Made by a program: the position numbers and the translations under genes. The notes under the pieces were generated by a model. That model saw only the letters and a list, made by a program, of their open reading frames with translations. It had not been told where the DNA came from and did not search any database. A DNA stretch of 64,000 nucleotides from Chitinophaga pinensis (GTDB taxonomy: Bacteria; Bacteroidota; Bacteroidia; Chitinophagales; CAIOSU01). Position 1 is the first letter of the stretch, and each line of letters begins with the position of its first letter. Of this stretch, positions 55,396 to 63,112 are shown in pieces. The DNA lies in assembly GCA_945901065.1 (NCBI GenBank), contig CAMDKI010000013.1:1-64000 (forward strand), given 5' to 3'.

Positions 55396-56403
55396 ATGAA
55401 AGCTATTATCCCTGTAGCAGGCCCAGGAACCCGCTTGCGACCCCACACTTACACACAACCCAAAGCCTTGATTCCTGTTGCAGGTAAACCTATTTTAGGC
55501 TTTATAATAGATCAGTTGCTAGACGTTGGTGTTACTGAGTTTGTTTTTGTATTGGGCTACCTTGGGGATAAAATACGCAGCTATGTTGAGGATAAATATC
55601 CGAAACTAAAGGCACACTATACCATTCAAGAAAAACGCGAAGGTCTTGGCCACGCTATTTGGACGGCCAAGCAACACATAGGCAAGGATAAAGAAATGCT
55701 GATTGTACTGGGCGACACCATTATTGAAGTTGATTTAAAAGCAGTGGTCGATGCCAAGTTTTCGTCGTTGGGCGTAAAAAAAGTAGAAGACCCTTGGAAC
55801 TTTGGCGTGGCCGAAATTGGTAGTGAACCCAACCAAATAACCAAGGTGGTTGAAAAGCCAAAGTTCCCAAAATCGAACCTAGCATTAGTGGGTGTGTATA
55901 TGATTAAAGAAGCCAAAGAACTTTTTCAAGCATTAGACACGCTGGTAGCTAACCGAACCGATGACAATATTGAAATACACCTTGCCGAAGCCATACAGAT
56001 AATGATTGACAAGGGTATCAGGTTCAATAGTTTTAAGGTCGACCAATGGTACGATTGCGGAAAAGTAGAAATACTGCTCGAGACCAATGCTACCTTGCTT
56101 AAAAAACACAATTTTGCGGCTCAAAACTTACCCAAGTTCGACAATACCATCATCATTCAGCCTGTAAGCATAGCCAAAGGGGCGCGCATTACTAACTCCA
56201 TCATTGGCCCCAATGTAACTATTGGCGAGGATGCAGAGATAAAATACTCCATCTTAAACAACTCCATTATCGGCGACTTTGCCCGTTTGAACCATGTAAT
56301 TCTGAAACGCTCCGTTATAGGCAGCGATGCTTACATAAAAGGTTTGAGCCAAAGTTTGAACATTGGCGACAATACCGAAATTGACTTAAGCGGGGATAAT
56401 TGA
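55396..56403 (+). CDS. Sugar-phosphate nucleotidyltransferase with beta-helix domain
   Basis: A 335-residue nucleotidyltransferase. The N-terminal catalytic domain has the signature IPVAGPGTRLRPHTYTQPKA, and later MLIVLGDTIIEVDLK. The C-terminal part (about 240-335) has left-handed beta-helix hexapeptides (ISIAKGARITNSIIGPNVTI). It probably makes an NDP-sugar such as dTDP- or UDP-glucose for surface glycans. The exact nucleotide and sugar are not certain. It is convergent with pdhB. Confidence 0.88.
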   Translation: MKAIIPVAGPGTRLRPHTYTQPKALIPVAGKPILGFIIDQLLDVGVTEFVFVLGYLGDKIRSYVEDKYPKLKAHYTIQEKREGLGHAIWTAKQHIGKDKEMLIVLGDTIIEVDLKAVVDAKFSSLGVKKVEDPWNFGVAEIGSEPNQITKVVEKPKFPKSNLALVGVYMIKEAKELFQALDTLVANRTDDNIEIHLAEAIQIMIDKGIRFNSFKVDQWYDCGKVEILLETNATLLKKHNFAAQNLPKFDNTIIIQPVSIAKGARITNSIIGPNVTIGEDAEIKYSILNNSIIGDFARLNHVILKRSVIGSDAYIKGLSQSLNIGDNTEIDLSGDN

Positions 56404-56411
56404 TAGCCCCA

Positions 56412-56445
56412 AAATGGCTACCCAAAGTAAATGGCTACCCAAAGT
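56412..56445. repeat. 17-bp perfect tandem duplication
   Basis: AAATGGCTACCCAAAGT occurs at 56412-56428 and again immediately at 56429-56445. It lies in the short spacer between the convergent nucleotidyltransferase and pdhB genes. Confidence 0.95.
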
Positions 56446-56457
56446 TGAAATAACAGA

Positions 56458-57438
56458 CTACTTCACGTACATCACATCCTTTACAGCCTGTATCACCCTT
56501 TTTGGGTTAGGCATCCAAGCTTCGATAAGGGTTGGGGCATAGTGCAGCGGCGTGTCGGCAGTGTTGATAGCGATAACAGGCGCATCCAAATAATCGAACG
56601 CATATTTCTGCACACGGTAGCTAATTTCAGTGGATACGTTGGCAAACGGCCAAGCTTCTTCCAAAATAACTAAGCGGTTCGTTTTCTTTACGGATTCTAC
56701 AATCGTATCAATGTCCAATGGGCGGATAGTGCGCAAATCGATAATCTCGGCTTCGATGCCATCTTTAGCCAACTCATCGGCAGCTGCTTGCGCCACTTTC
56801 ATCATTTTGTTGAATGATACGATGGTAACGTCTTTGCCCACACGGTCAACACGCGCCTTACCAATGGGCAGCACATATTCTCCTTCAGGCACTTCGCCCA
56901 TATCAGAGTACAGCACTTCCGACTCGAAGAAACAAACCGGGTCGTTATCCCTTATAGCGGCTTTCAACAAGCCTTTGGCATCATATGGGTTACTTATCGA
57001 GATTACTTTCAATCCTGGGGTATTGGCCATCCAGCTTTCAAAACTCTGGCTATGCTGCGCTCCCAACTGTCCCGCTGCGCCCGATGGACCACGGAACACA
57101 ATAGGGCAACCAAACTCGCCAGCACTCATAGAAAGCATTTTGGCGGCAGAGTTTACAATCTGGTCGAATGCCAATACAGCAAAGTTCCAGGTCATAAATT
57201 CTACTATTGGGCGCACACCGTTCATGGCGGCACCCACTGCTATGCCGGCAAAACCGAGCTCGGCAATAGGGGTATCAATTATGCGTTTAGCGCCAAACTC
57301 AGCCAACATACCTTGGCTTACTTTGTAGGCACCATCATACTCTGCCACCTCTTCGCCCATCAAAAAAACGTCCTGGTCGCGGCGCATTTCTTCTTCCATC
57401 GCTTCACGGATGGCTTCCCTAAGCCTGATTTCTCTCAT
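56458..57438 (-). CDS. pdhB: Pyruvate dehydrogenase E1 component, beta subunit
   Basis: A 326-residue E1-beta subunit. Key segments are FLMGEEVAEYDGAYKVSQGM, DTPIAELGFAGIAVGAAMNG, VFRGPSGAAGQLGAQHSQSF and the C-terminal LVILEEAWPFANVSTEISYR. With E1-alpha it decarboxylates pyruvate using thiamine diphosphate and passes the acetyl group to E2. Branched-chain 2-oxoacid dehydrogenases are similar, but this sequence looks most like the pyruvate enzyme. No E1-alpha, E2 or E3 gene is adjacent. Confidence 0.92.
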   Translation of the reverse strand: MREIRLREAIREAMEEEMRRDQDVFLMGEEVAEYDGAYKVSQGMLAEFGAKRIIDTPIAELGFAGIAVGAAMNGVRPIVEFMTWNFAVLAFDQIVNSAAKMLSMSAGEFGCPIVFRGPSGAAGQLGAQHSQSFESWMANTPGLKVISISNPYDAKGLLKAAIRDNDPVCFFESEVLYSDMGEVPEGEYVLPIGKARVDRVGKDVTIVSFNKMMKVAQAAADELAKDGIEAEIIDLRTIRPLDIDTIVESVKKTNRLVILEEAWPFANVSTEISYRVQKYAFDYLDAPVIAINTADTPLHYAPTLIEAWMPNPKRVIQAVKDVMYVK

Positions 57439-57462
57439 TGCAAAACGGATTTAATTCCGTGG

Positions 57463-57510
57463 CAAATATACGGGATTAGACACAAGATGTAAGACACAAG
57501 ACACAAGACT
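57463..57510 (-). promoter_or_regulatory. pdhB promoter next to a TTGTGTC tract
   Basis: On the minus strand a TTGTGTC tract (57478-57510) is followed after 7 bp by TATATTTG (57463-57470), a full -7 match, 24 bp upstream of the pdhB ATG. A TTA of the tract lies 19 bp upstream of the -7 box. The geometry matches that at gldC. Confidence 0.65.
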
Positions 57511-57539
57511 TTTGTAAAATTGGTTGCTTAACTAACATT

Positions 57540-58058
57540 TCACAAATACGGCGTAGGGTCGATAAAGAACATTTTACGCCCACCATGCGGACCGCTGCTA
57601 TAATTCCAAGGGTATGGAAAAAGGGTGTAGATAGTGTAATGCAGGTGTGGCTGTTTGCCTTTGGCATTGCCGGTATCACCAACGGTGCCAATTACATCAT
57701 CGCTACTTACTGTTTCAAACCGATGCACATTGATGGAATTGAGATGCGCATAATAATGGAATCGCCATTTGGGTCCCATTACAACCACATAGTTGCCCGC
57801 TATTTTATTATTGCCATTAGCTACCACCATACCATACACTGCGGCTTTAACCGAGGTGCCCTTTTTAGCAAAAATATCCACGCCCTTGTGCACCACACTG
57901 CGCCCCCAGGGGTAATACCAAAACGACTTCACATTCCAATCGCCAGGCTTGGCGCCAACAACTGGGTTATGTATATTTTGTGGCAAGAGGAAACCTATTA
58001 TGGTAATCAACAGCACCAACAACAAACTATATTTAAAGGCCCCTTTAATCCGTTTCAT
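57540..58058 (-). CDS. M23-family metallopeptidase-like protein
   Basis: A 172-residue protein with an N-terminal signal-anchor (YSLLLVLLITIIGFLLP) and an M23/LytM domain. The zinc ligands are H57 and D61 in VHKGVDIFAKKG and H140 in QPHLHYTIY, with H138 as the catalytic histidine. Such enzymes cut peptidoglycan cross-links. All expected metal residues are present, so it is probably active. The catalytic domain is compact compared with typical M23 proteins. Confidence 0.9.
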   Translation of the reverse strand: MKRIKGAFKYSLLLVLLITIIGFLLPQNIHNPVVGAKPGDWNVKSFWYYPWGRSVVHKGVDIFAKKGTSVKAAVYGMVVANGNNKIAGNYVVVMGPKWRFHYYAHLNSINVHRFETVSSDDVIGTVGDTGNAKGKQPHLHYTIYTLFPYPWNYSSGPHGGRKMFFIDPTPYL

Positions 58059-58139
58059 TTTGGTGTGGCTGAGTGTTTAGTTGGTTTATGCTGATAGTAA
58101 ATATACAACGTAGGCTGTGATAATTTATGTTGTTCATTA

Positions 58140-58263
58140 GTCCTCGTTTCCAACGAGAATTGTATAGCTGCGAGCATGCTGCTCGCCACGTAACACGGGC
58201 ACATATTTCCTAAATCGAGCTGAAAGCTCTGCGTTATTTTATCCTCGCTGGAAGCGAGGACAA
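58140..58263. mobile_element. Hairpin-rich element related to the 25-kb element
   Basis: Four hairpins in 124 bp: CTCGTTTCCAACGAG (58143-58157), GCGAGCATGCTGCTCGC (58170-58186), GAGCTGAAAGCTC (58217-58229) and TCCTCGCTGGAAGCGAGGA (58242-58260). The outer two are inverted relatives with GTCCTCG...CGAG ends, matching the core of the 25.1-25.4 kb terminal repeats. No ORF is inside. It is probably a REP/MITE-type element. Confidence 0.6.
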
Positions 58264-58281
58264 GGTGTTGTGCTAAAAAAT

Positions 58282-58865
58282 CTAGTCATCCACCCACTTA
58301 TATGGCGAACCTTCTAACGGATTTATTTGCTTCTTCTTCATATTACCCAGTCCAATTCGTTCTGCTTCGTTCAACCAACTCTCATATAATGAATAGATTA
58401 CCTCGAAATCCTCTGAATTCACTATCTCAAAGTTTTCTCTACATATTCTAGTCTCGCTCTCAAATATGTAATCCTCTTCAATATTGTTACAGTAATCATA
58501 CTCCTCTCCTATTTTCTTATAAAAGGATATAAAAGTAATACTGGTATTTTCTTCCCTTAACAAAAGTTCAATCAAGTATAGTGCAACTACTTGATTAGAT
58601 TCGAACCCCATATACATGCATAGTGTAGAATGCCAAGACAGAGATCGTTCCTTCATTAAAGAATCGGAAACCCATACCAAACATAATTTGGCCTAATGTC
58701 GCCCCGCGCAGTTAGCAGCTCTTTTATAATTCCTATTGTATCAATATCGATTTGGTAGATATTTTCTCTACTGCTAATTAACTCCCAGTTCGTATAAAGC
58801 GGTTTGCTATAAAGCTGACCTATAGTAAATGTTAATATAGCTGTCAATAAAATAATCCTTTTCAT
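58282..58865 (-). pseudogene. Frameshifted exported protein gene (surface-adhesin E-like)
   Basis: Two minus-strand frames together look like one gene. The upstream frame from 58865 encodes a signal peptide and MKRIILLTAILTFTIGQLYS ... IRPNYVW before going out of frame and stopping at 58656. The downstream frame continues VSDSLMKERSLSWHSTLCMY to a stop at 58282. The joint has TTTGGTATGG, consistent with a 5-bp insertion or duplication (TTTGG/TATGG) that shifts the frame. The joined product would be about 190 residues and faintly resembles surface-adhesin E-type proteins (weak). It could be two genes instead, but the second frame lacks a signal peptide. Confidence 0.6.
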
Positions 58866-58945
58866 TCGGTCTTCCCTTTAGTATCATTAAGAATATCCCG
58901 GTCTTTCCCACAAATAAACATCATTAAATTACTACATTAATCCCC

Positions 58946-58987
58946 ATTTCCAAATTTTCAAATTAGCACATTTTCAAATTAGCACCA
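58946..58987 (+). repeat. CAAATTAGCACATTTTC word tract
   Basis: CAAATTAGCACATTTTCAAA and flanking copies lie upstream of the sigma factor gene. The same words occur at 27424-27443 and 48971-49000. Confidence 0.8.
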
Positions 58988-59051
58988 CTACCTGTTACCA
59001 TTTCGTTTTATCTTAGATAGTAATTGATCATCTCCCAAAAACAACCGGCCC

Positions 59052-59684
59052 TTGGCTAATGCTGAAACATATAAACTGTTGCAGGATAAAGCAACCAACG
59101 CGGTAGAGCTGCTCTACAACCGCTATGGTAGCAAGCTGTACAGTTATGGCATCAGTAAATGGAACTTAGATGAGGACGAATCGTGGGATTTGGTGTACCA
59201 AACCTTGTATAAAGTAGCGGATACGGTAAGCAGGTATAGTTTTGAAACGGAGCAGAAATTTGGCTCGTTTGTGTTCAAGATATTCATCAACTACCTGCGC
59301 AACCACTACCGCGACGGCAAAAAGCAGAAAGAAAACTTTGAGCAGATAAGTTTTAACGAAAGCGAATACGACGACTACGAAACCCCAGGTGGCATAGGCC
59401 GCGAGGTAAAAAGCAAGTTAGCTGGCGAGAGCATGAAGGAAGCGGACCGCGATGGCGAGGTGGAACCCGAAAGCCAAGGCATGAGCCTACTTAAAGAAGA
59501 ATTGGAAAAACTGGAAGACTGGCAGCGCATGCTGTTGCTCATGCGCAGCCAAAATATATCTTACGAAGAAATAAGCAGGCATGTTGGTAAGCCTGAAACC
59601 CAACTGAAAGTGTATTACCAACGGCTTAAAGAACGGCTGATGAAAAAGCTGGGCGATAAACTGCAATACGTAACTAAAAACTGA
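59052..59684 (+). CDS. Sigma-70 family (ECF-like) RNA polymerase sigma factor
   Basis: A 210-residue sigma factor starting at TTG 59052; I see no ATG in frame upstream. Region 2 covers about 15-95 (ELLYNRYGSKLYSYGISKWN, FVFKIFINYLRNHYRDGKKQ). A charged linker of about 55 residues follows, then region 4 (about 155-205: LEDWQRMLLLMRSQNISYEE, then a helix-turn-helix). The linker is longer than in classical ECF factors. The gene is separated by 1 bp from the next one, whose N-terminus looks like an anti-sigma factor, so the pair is probably a sigma/anti-sigma system. Confidence 0.85.
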   Translation: MANAETYKLLQDKATNAVELLYNRYGSKLYSYGISKWNLDEDESWDLVYQTLYKVADTVSRYSFETEQKFGSFVFKIFINYLRNHYRDGKKQKENFEQISFNESEYDDYETPGGIGREVKSKLAGESMKEADRDGEVEPESQGMSLLKEELEKLEDWQRMLLLMRSQNISYEEISRHVGKPETQLKVYYQRLKERLMKKLGDKLQYVTKN

Positions 59685-59685
59685 A

Positions 59686-62600
59686 ATGAAAAACCCGAAA
59701 GGATCATATAACAACGATGCCCTGAATGACTTGCTGAAACAGTTTATGCTGGATGAAGCAGCGGGTGGCCGCTCAGCCGACGATTGGTTAGAGTCGGAGG
59801 CGGAGTCTGTGTTTAGCAGTGAACCCGAGCATGTGCCAAGCAAAGAAAAGGAAAGAGCACTGATAGTTGGGCTAAATCAACATTTGGGTATTGGCAATAA
59901 GGGAGGCAAAGGGCTGTTGTGGAAAGGCTCGGCATTGGCGATGCTTTTGTTGGGTATAGTAGCTACTACCATTATACTTTGGCCCGAAACCGAAGCGCCG
60001 ATAGCTGCCAACGGCGATGCTAGCAGCAATGAGGGATATGAATATGCCAATGTGCCTTATGATAATGGCAATGACAACCAAAAACCTGCCCCTGAAAGCG
60101 ATACGGCAAAAAGCAATGCTTTCTTATCGAACACTCAACCGACCGACAATGTAGCCACGCCCACCCCTGTGGTAAGGCGAGAGCCTAATGGCGATACCGT
60201 GCCTGATGTGGCCAACACAAATGTGGCCTCCAAAACTAAAAAATCGACCAAAACCTTAATAAAAGAATTGAAACGCAAGCTCGATTTTTTTACCGGCCAG
60301 TTCCCAGCAGAACGATTATATGCCCAAACCGACCGTACCGATTATTTCCCGGGTCAAGACCTTTGGTTTTCGGTGTATTTGCTCAATGACGCTGATATGA
60401 AGCCTTCGGATATTAGCAGCATCATCAAAACGGAGCTGTTAAATGCAAGTGGCCAGCCAGTAGCACTTGAAGAGTGGGTAGCCACTGATGGACGTGCAAC
60501 GGGCAACCTTACTATACCAAAAGATATTGCCAGCGGCACATACCTTTTCCGCGCCTACACTGCTTGGCAACACCAAATGCCAGGCAGCAAGATTTTCGAA
60601 ACACCAATTGTGGTGCAGCAGCCTGGGCAGGTATTGCGCACGGGCTATGCCGCTACCCTACCCGCTTCGTTGCCTAGCATAGCGTTTTACCCAGAAGGCG
60701 GCGATTTGGTCATTGGTTTGCAAAGCCGCGTAGCCTTTCAAGTGCCAGTAGCCATGGGCTTGCGCAAAGGCAGTATAGTGGATAATAATGGCGCTACTGT
60801 GACTACTTTTACGGTTAATAACGATGGTCAAGGTGTGTTTACCATTACTCCAGAAACAGGCAAACAGTACTTTGCTGCTGCCAGTGGCATCAATTTAAAA
60901 TTGCCACTGCCCGATGCTTACCCAAGCGGCTATGTGCTAGAAGTAATGGGCCAAGAGGGCAATTGGTTAAATATTAATGTACGTTCCACCAGGCAAGAAA
61001 CGGTAGCGTTGGCCGCCCAAATGCGCGGAAACATGCACTATGGTGCTGAGCACGACTTGGAGCCAGGCGATAACCTCATACGAATACCAACGAACAACCT
61101 ACCAGCTGGCGTATTGCAATTGAGTTTGTTTGATACCGATGGCGTGGGCCATGCCGAACGTTTGGTGTTTGTAAACAAAAACAAGAAACTGAATGTAACC
61201 ATAAAAACAGACAAGACCAACTACCTGCCACGCGAAAAGGTAACGGCACAAATAACCGTAACCGATGACAAAGGTCGACCAGTGAAAACTTCTTTATCGC
61301 TTACTGCGGTTGATGACTTGCTAGCACATACCCAAAACACCAACATCCTCTCTGCTTTGCTGTTAGAGCCTGATTTAGGCGCTGCAGCACACCATGCAGG
61401 CTACCTGTTTGACCCAGCCAACAAAAACGCCGACCAACAAATGGACTTGCTGCTGATGACCAAAGGCTGGAGACGCTTTACTTGGAAAGAGGTTTACTAC
61501 AACCAACGCCAACCGGTTGCTATAGCGCCGGAAACTGCCGTTTTAAGGGGTAAGGTAATTGATGTGGTCACTCGCAAACCTTTGAAAGGGGTTAAAATTA
61601 CCAGTGCCAAATCATTAGGTATTAGTACTGAAACCGCCGCCGATGGTAGCTTTTATATCCCTAATCTCGACTTGAGCCAATTGCGTGAGCTGGATTTGAG
61701 CTACAAAGTTGGATTAATGACCATGGTAATCAATCATTACCAAAACGACTTGGTTATTGAATTTGGTGGCGATGCCCGCAAAGTTTACCAGCCACAAGCC
61801 AACAGTAACCAACACCCGATGCTCACTGGCAAGCAAAAAGCCCCTAAAGGCAATGCCATTGCTGGCCAAGTGCTTAATGCTTATGGCGATGGCGTGGCGG
61901 CTGCAACCGTTACGGTTACTGCTCCCAACGGTAAGGTACTTGCTACCCAAACGGATGCCCAAGGCTACTACCTGGTGTTAAGCGAAACAGCAGGCAACCA
62001 CAAAGTAAGCGTGAACGCAATAGGCTACCACAGCTACCAAAACCCATCGGTAAAAACGGATGGCAACCAGTTTTCAATGTTGGATGTGCTGCTCAACTAC
62101 CAAGTAGATATGAACCTACTGTCGGCGCACTTTACCTCGCATGAGGCGGATACGTTTGCCAACCGATATAACTTTTTAGCGGGCAAATTTAACCCATCAT
62201 ATAATAGCCCAGCGGTGGATGCTAGCCAACCCGTTTTTGGCCCCGAGGTGCGCTTACCGCTTCGCGATGGTGTAACGGCCTATTATGTGGAAGGTATGAA
62301 AATGCGCTACAACGAGCCTTTGCTACTACCCTTAACCGCCATTGGCCACATGCAGGTTTTCGATAATGGCTTACCAAGCAAATTTGATGGCAACGGCACC
62401 GTAATGGAGGTAACCACTGGCAATAGCAACGGACTAACAGGCACCTTGAAAGCCCCTGAGGAAAAACCGACGGGCTTTAATGTACGCTATGCCCAACCAC
62501 GAGAATACCCTAAAACCGAGTACAGTAACCGCGAACGCATCGACAACCGAACCGATCTGCGCTCAACGCTATACTGGAACGGCAACATTGCCACTGATGC

Positions 62601-63039
62601 TAACGGCAAAGCCACCGTGGAGTTTTATGCCAGCGACGACCTTTCGGCGTTTAGGATGATTGTGGAGGGTGTGGGTACCAATGGTCAACCTGGACGCTCC
62701 GAGCAAGTGGTGGGCATGAGCTGGCCCTTTAACCTACAAGTAAATATGCCCGATACGCTGGTAAAAGGCCAGAAAATACAGGTGCCTATTTGGGTTGAAA
62801 ACTACACGGGCAAACAGGTTACTGGTAACTTCGATTTTACCTTGCCCGATGGCTTGAAACCTATTTGGCCACTGGCTCCTAAAGAGCACGGCCTGTTTCC
62901 GCAGCGCTCCGATACTATCACGGTGCAGTTTGAGGTAATTGACCCTTTGACAACTGGCACATTGATAGTAGGCTTTACGGCCAGCGGCTACCGCGATACC
63001 TACCTATACCAACTGCCGCCGCGCAAAAAAGAAGATTGA
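59686..63039 (+). CDS. Anti-sigma-like fusion to MG2/alpha-2-macroglobulin-type protein
   Basis: A 1117-residue membrane protein. Residues 1-80 are a cytoplasmic, charged segment like the start of an anti-sigma factor. One membrane helix follows (about 81-99, GSALAMLLLGIVATTIILW). After a Pro/Asn/Thr-rich linker comes an MG2-type macroglobulin domain (about 205-310, YAQTDRTDYFPGQDLWFSVY). Two carboxypeptidase regulatory-like folds lie about 620-800, and an A2M-like domain at about 955-1050 contains NGKATVEFYASDDLSAFRMI. No thioester CGEQ motif or thioester domain is present. It is encoded 1 bp after the sigma factor gene. By inference it may sense envelope stress and hold the sigma factor. 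Confidence 0.8.
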   Translation: MKNPKGSYNNDALNDLLKQFMLDEAAGGRSADDWLESEAESVFSSEPEHVPSKEKERALIVGLNQHLGIGNKGGKGLLWKGSALAMLLLGIVATTIILWPETEAPIAANGDASSNEGYEYANVPYDNGNDNQKPAPESDTAKSNAFLSNTQPTDNVATPTPVVRREPNGDTVPDVANTNVASKTKKSTKTLIKELKRKLDFFTGQFPAERLYAQTDRTDYFPGQDLWFSVYLLNDADMKPSDISSIIKTELLNASGQPVALEEWVATDGRATGNLTIPKDIASGTYLFRAYTAWQHQMPGSKIFETPIVVQQPGQVLRTGYAATLPASLPSIAFYPEGGDLVIGLQSRVAFQVPVAMGLRKGSIVDNNGATVTTFTVNNDGQGVFTITPETGKQYFAAASGINLKLPLPDAYPSGYVLEVMGQEGNWLNINVRSTRQETVALAAQMRGNMHYGAEHDLEPGDNLIRIPTNNLPAGVLQLSLFDTDGVGHAERLVFVNKNKKLNVTIKTDKTNYLPREKVTAQITVTDDKGRPVKTSLSLTAVDDLLAHTQNTNILSALLLEPDLGAAAHHAGYLFDPANKNADQQMDLLLMTKGWRRFTWKEVYYNQRQPVAIAPETAVLRGKVIDVVTRKPLKGVKITSAKSLGISTETAADGSFYIPNLDLSQLRELDLSYKVGLMTMVINHYQNDLVIEFGGDARKVYQPQANSNQHPMLTGKQKAPKGNAIAGQVLNAYGDGVAAATVTVTAPNGKVLATQTDAQGYYLVLSETAGNHKVSVNAIGYHSYQNPSVKTDGNQFSMLDVLLNYQVDMNLLSAHFTSHEADTFANRYNFLAGKFNPSYNSPAVDASQPVFGPEVRLPLRDGVTAYYVEGMKMRYNEPLLLPLTAIGHMQVFDNGLPSKFDGNGTVMEVTTGNSNGLTGTLKAPEEKPTGFNVRYAQPREYPKTEYSNRERIDNRTDLRSTLYWNGNIATDANGKATVEFYASDDLSAFRMIVEGVGTNGQPGRSEQVVGMSWPFNLQVNMPDTLVKGQKIQVPIWVENYTGKQVTGNFDFTLPDGLKPIWPLAPKEHGLFPQRSDTITVQFEVIDPLTTGTLIVGFTASGYRDTYLYQLPPRKKED

Positions 63040-63057
63040 GCCAAACCGATATAAAAC

Positions 63058-63101
63058 AAGAAGTCCCCACAGCATCGCTACGGGGACTTCTCGTTTATTT
63101 A
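63058..63101. terminator. Bidirectional terminator between convergent genes
   Basis: AGAAGTCCCC and GGGGACTTCT form a perfect 10-bp stem with a 13-nt loop. The plus side continues CGTTTATTT and the minus side CTTGTTTT. It serves the macroglobulin-like gene and probably the sigma-54 activator gene. Confidence 0.88.
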
Positions 63102-63112
63102 ACATTCAGTTA

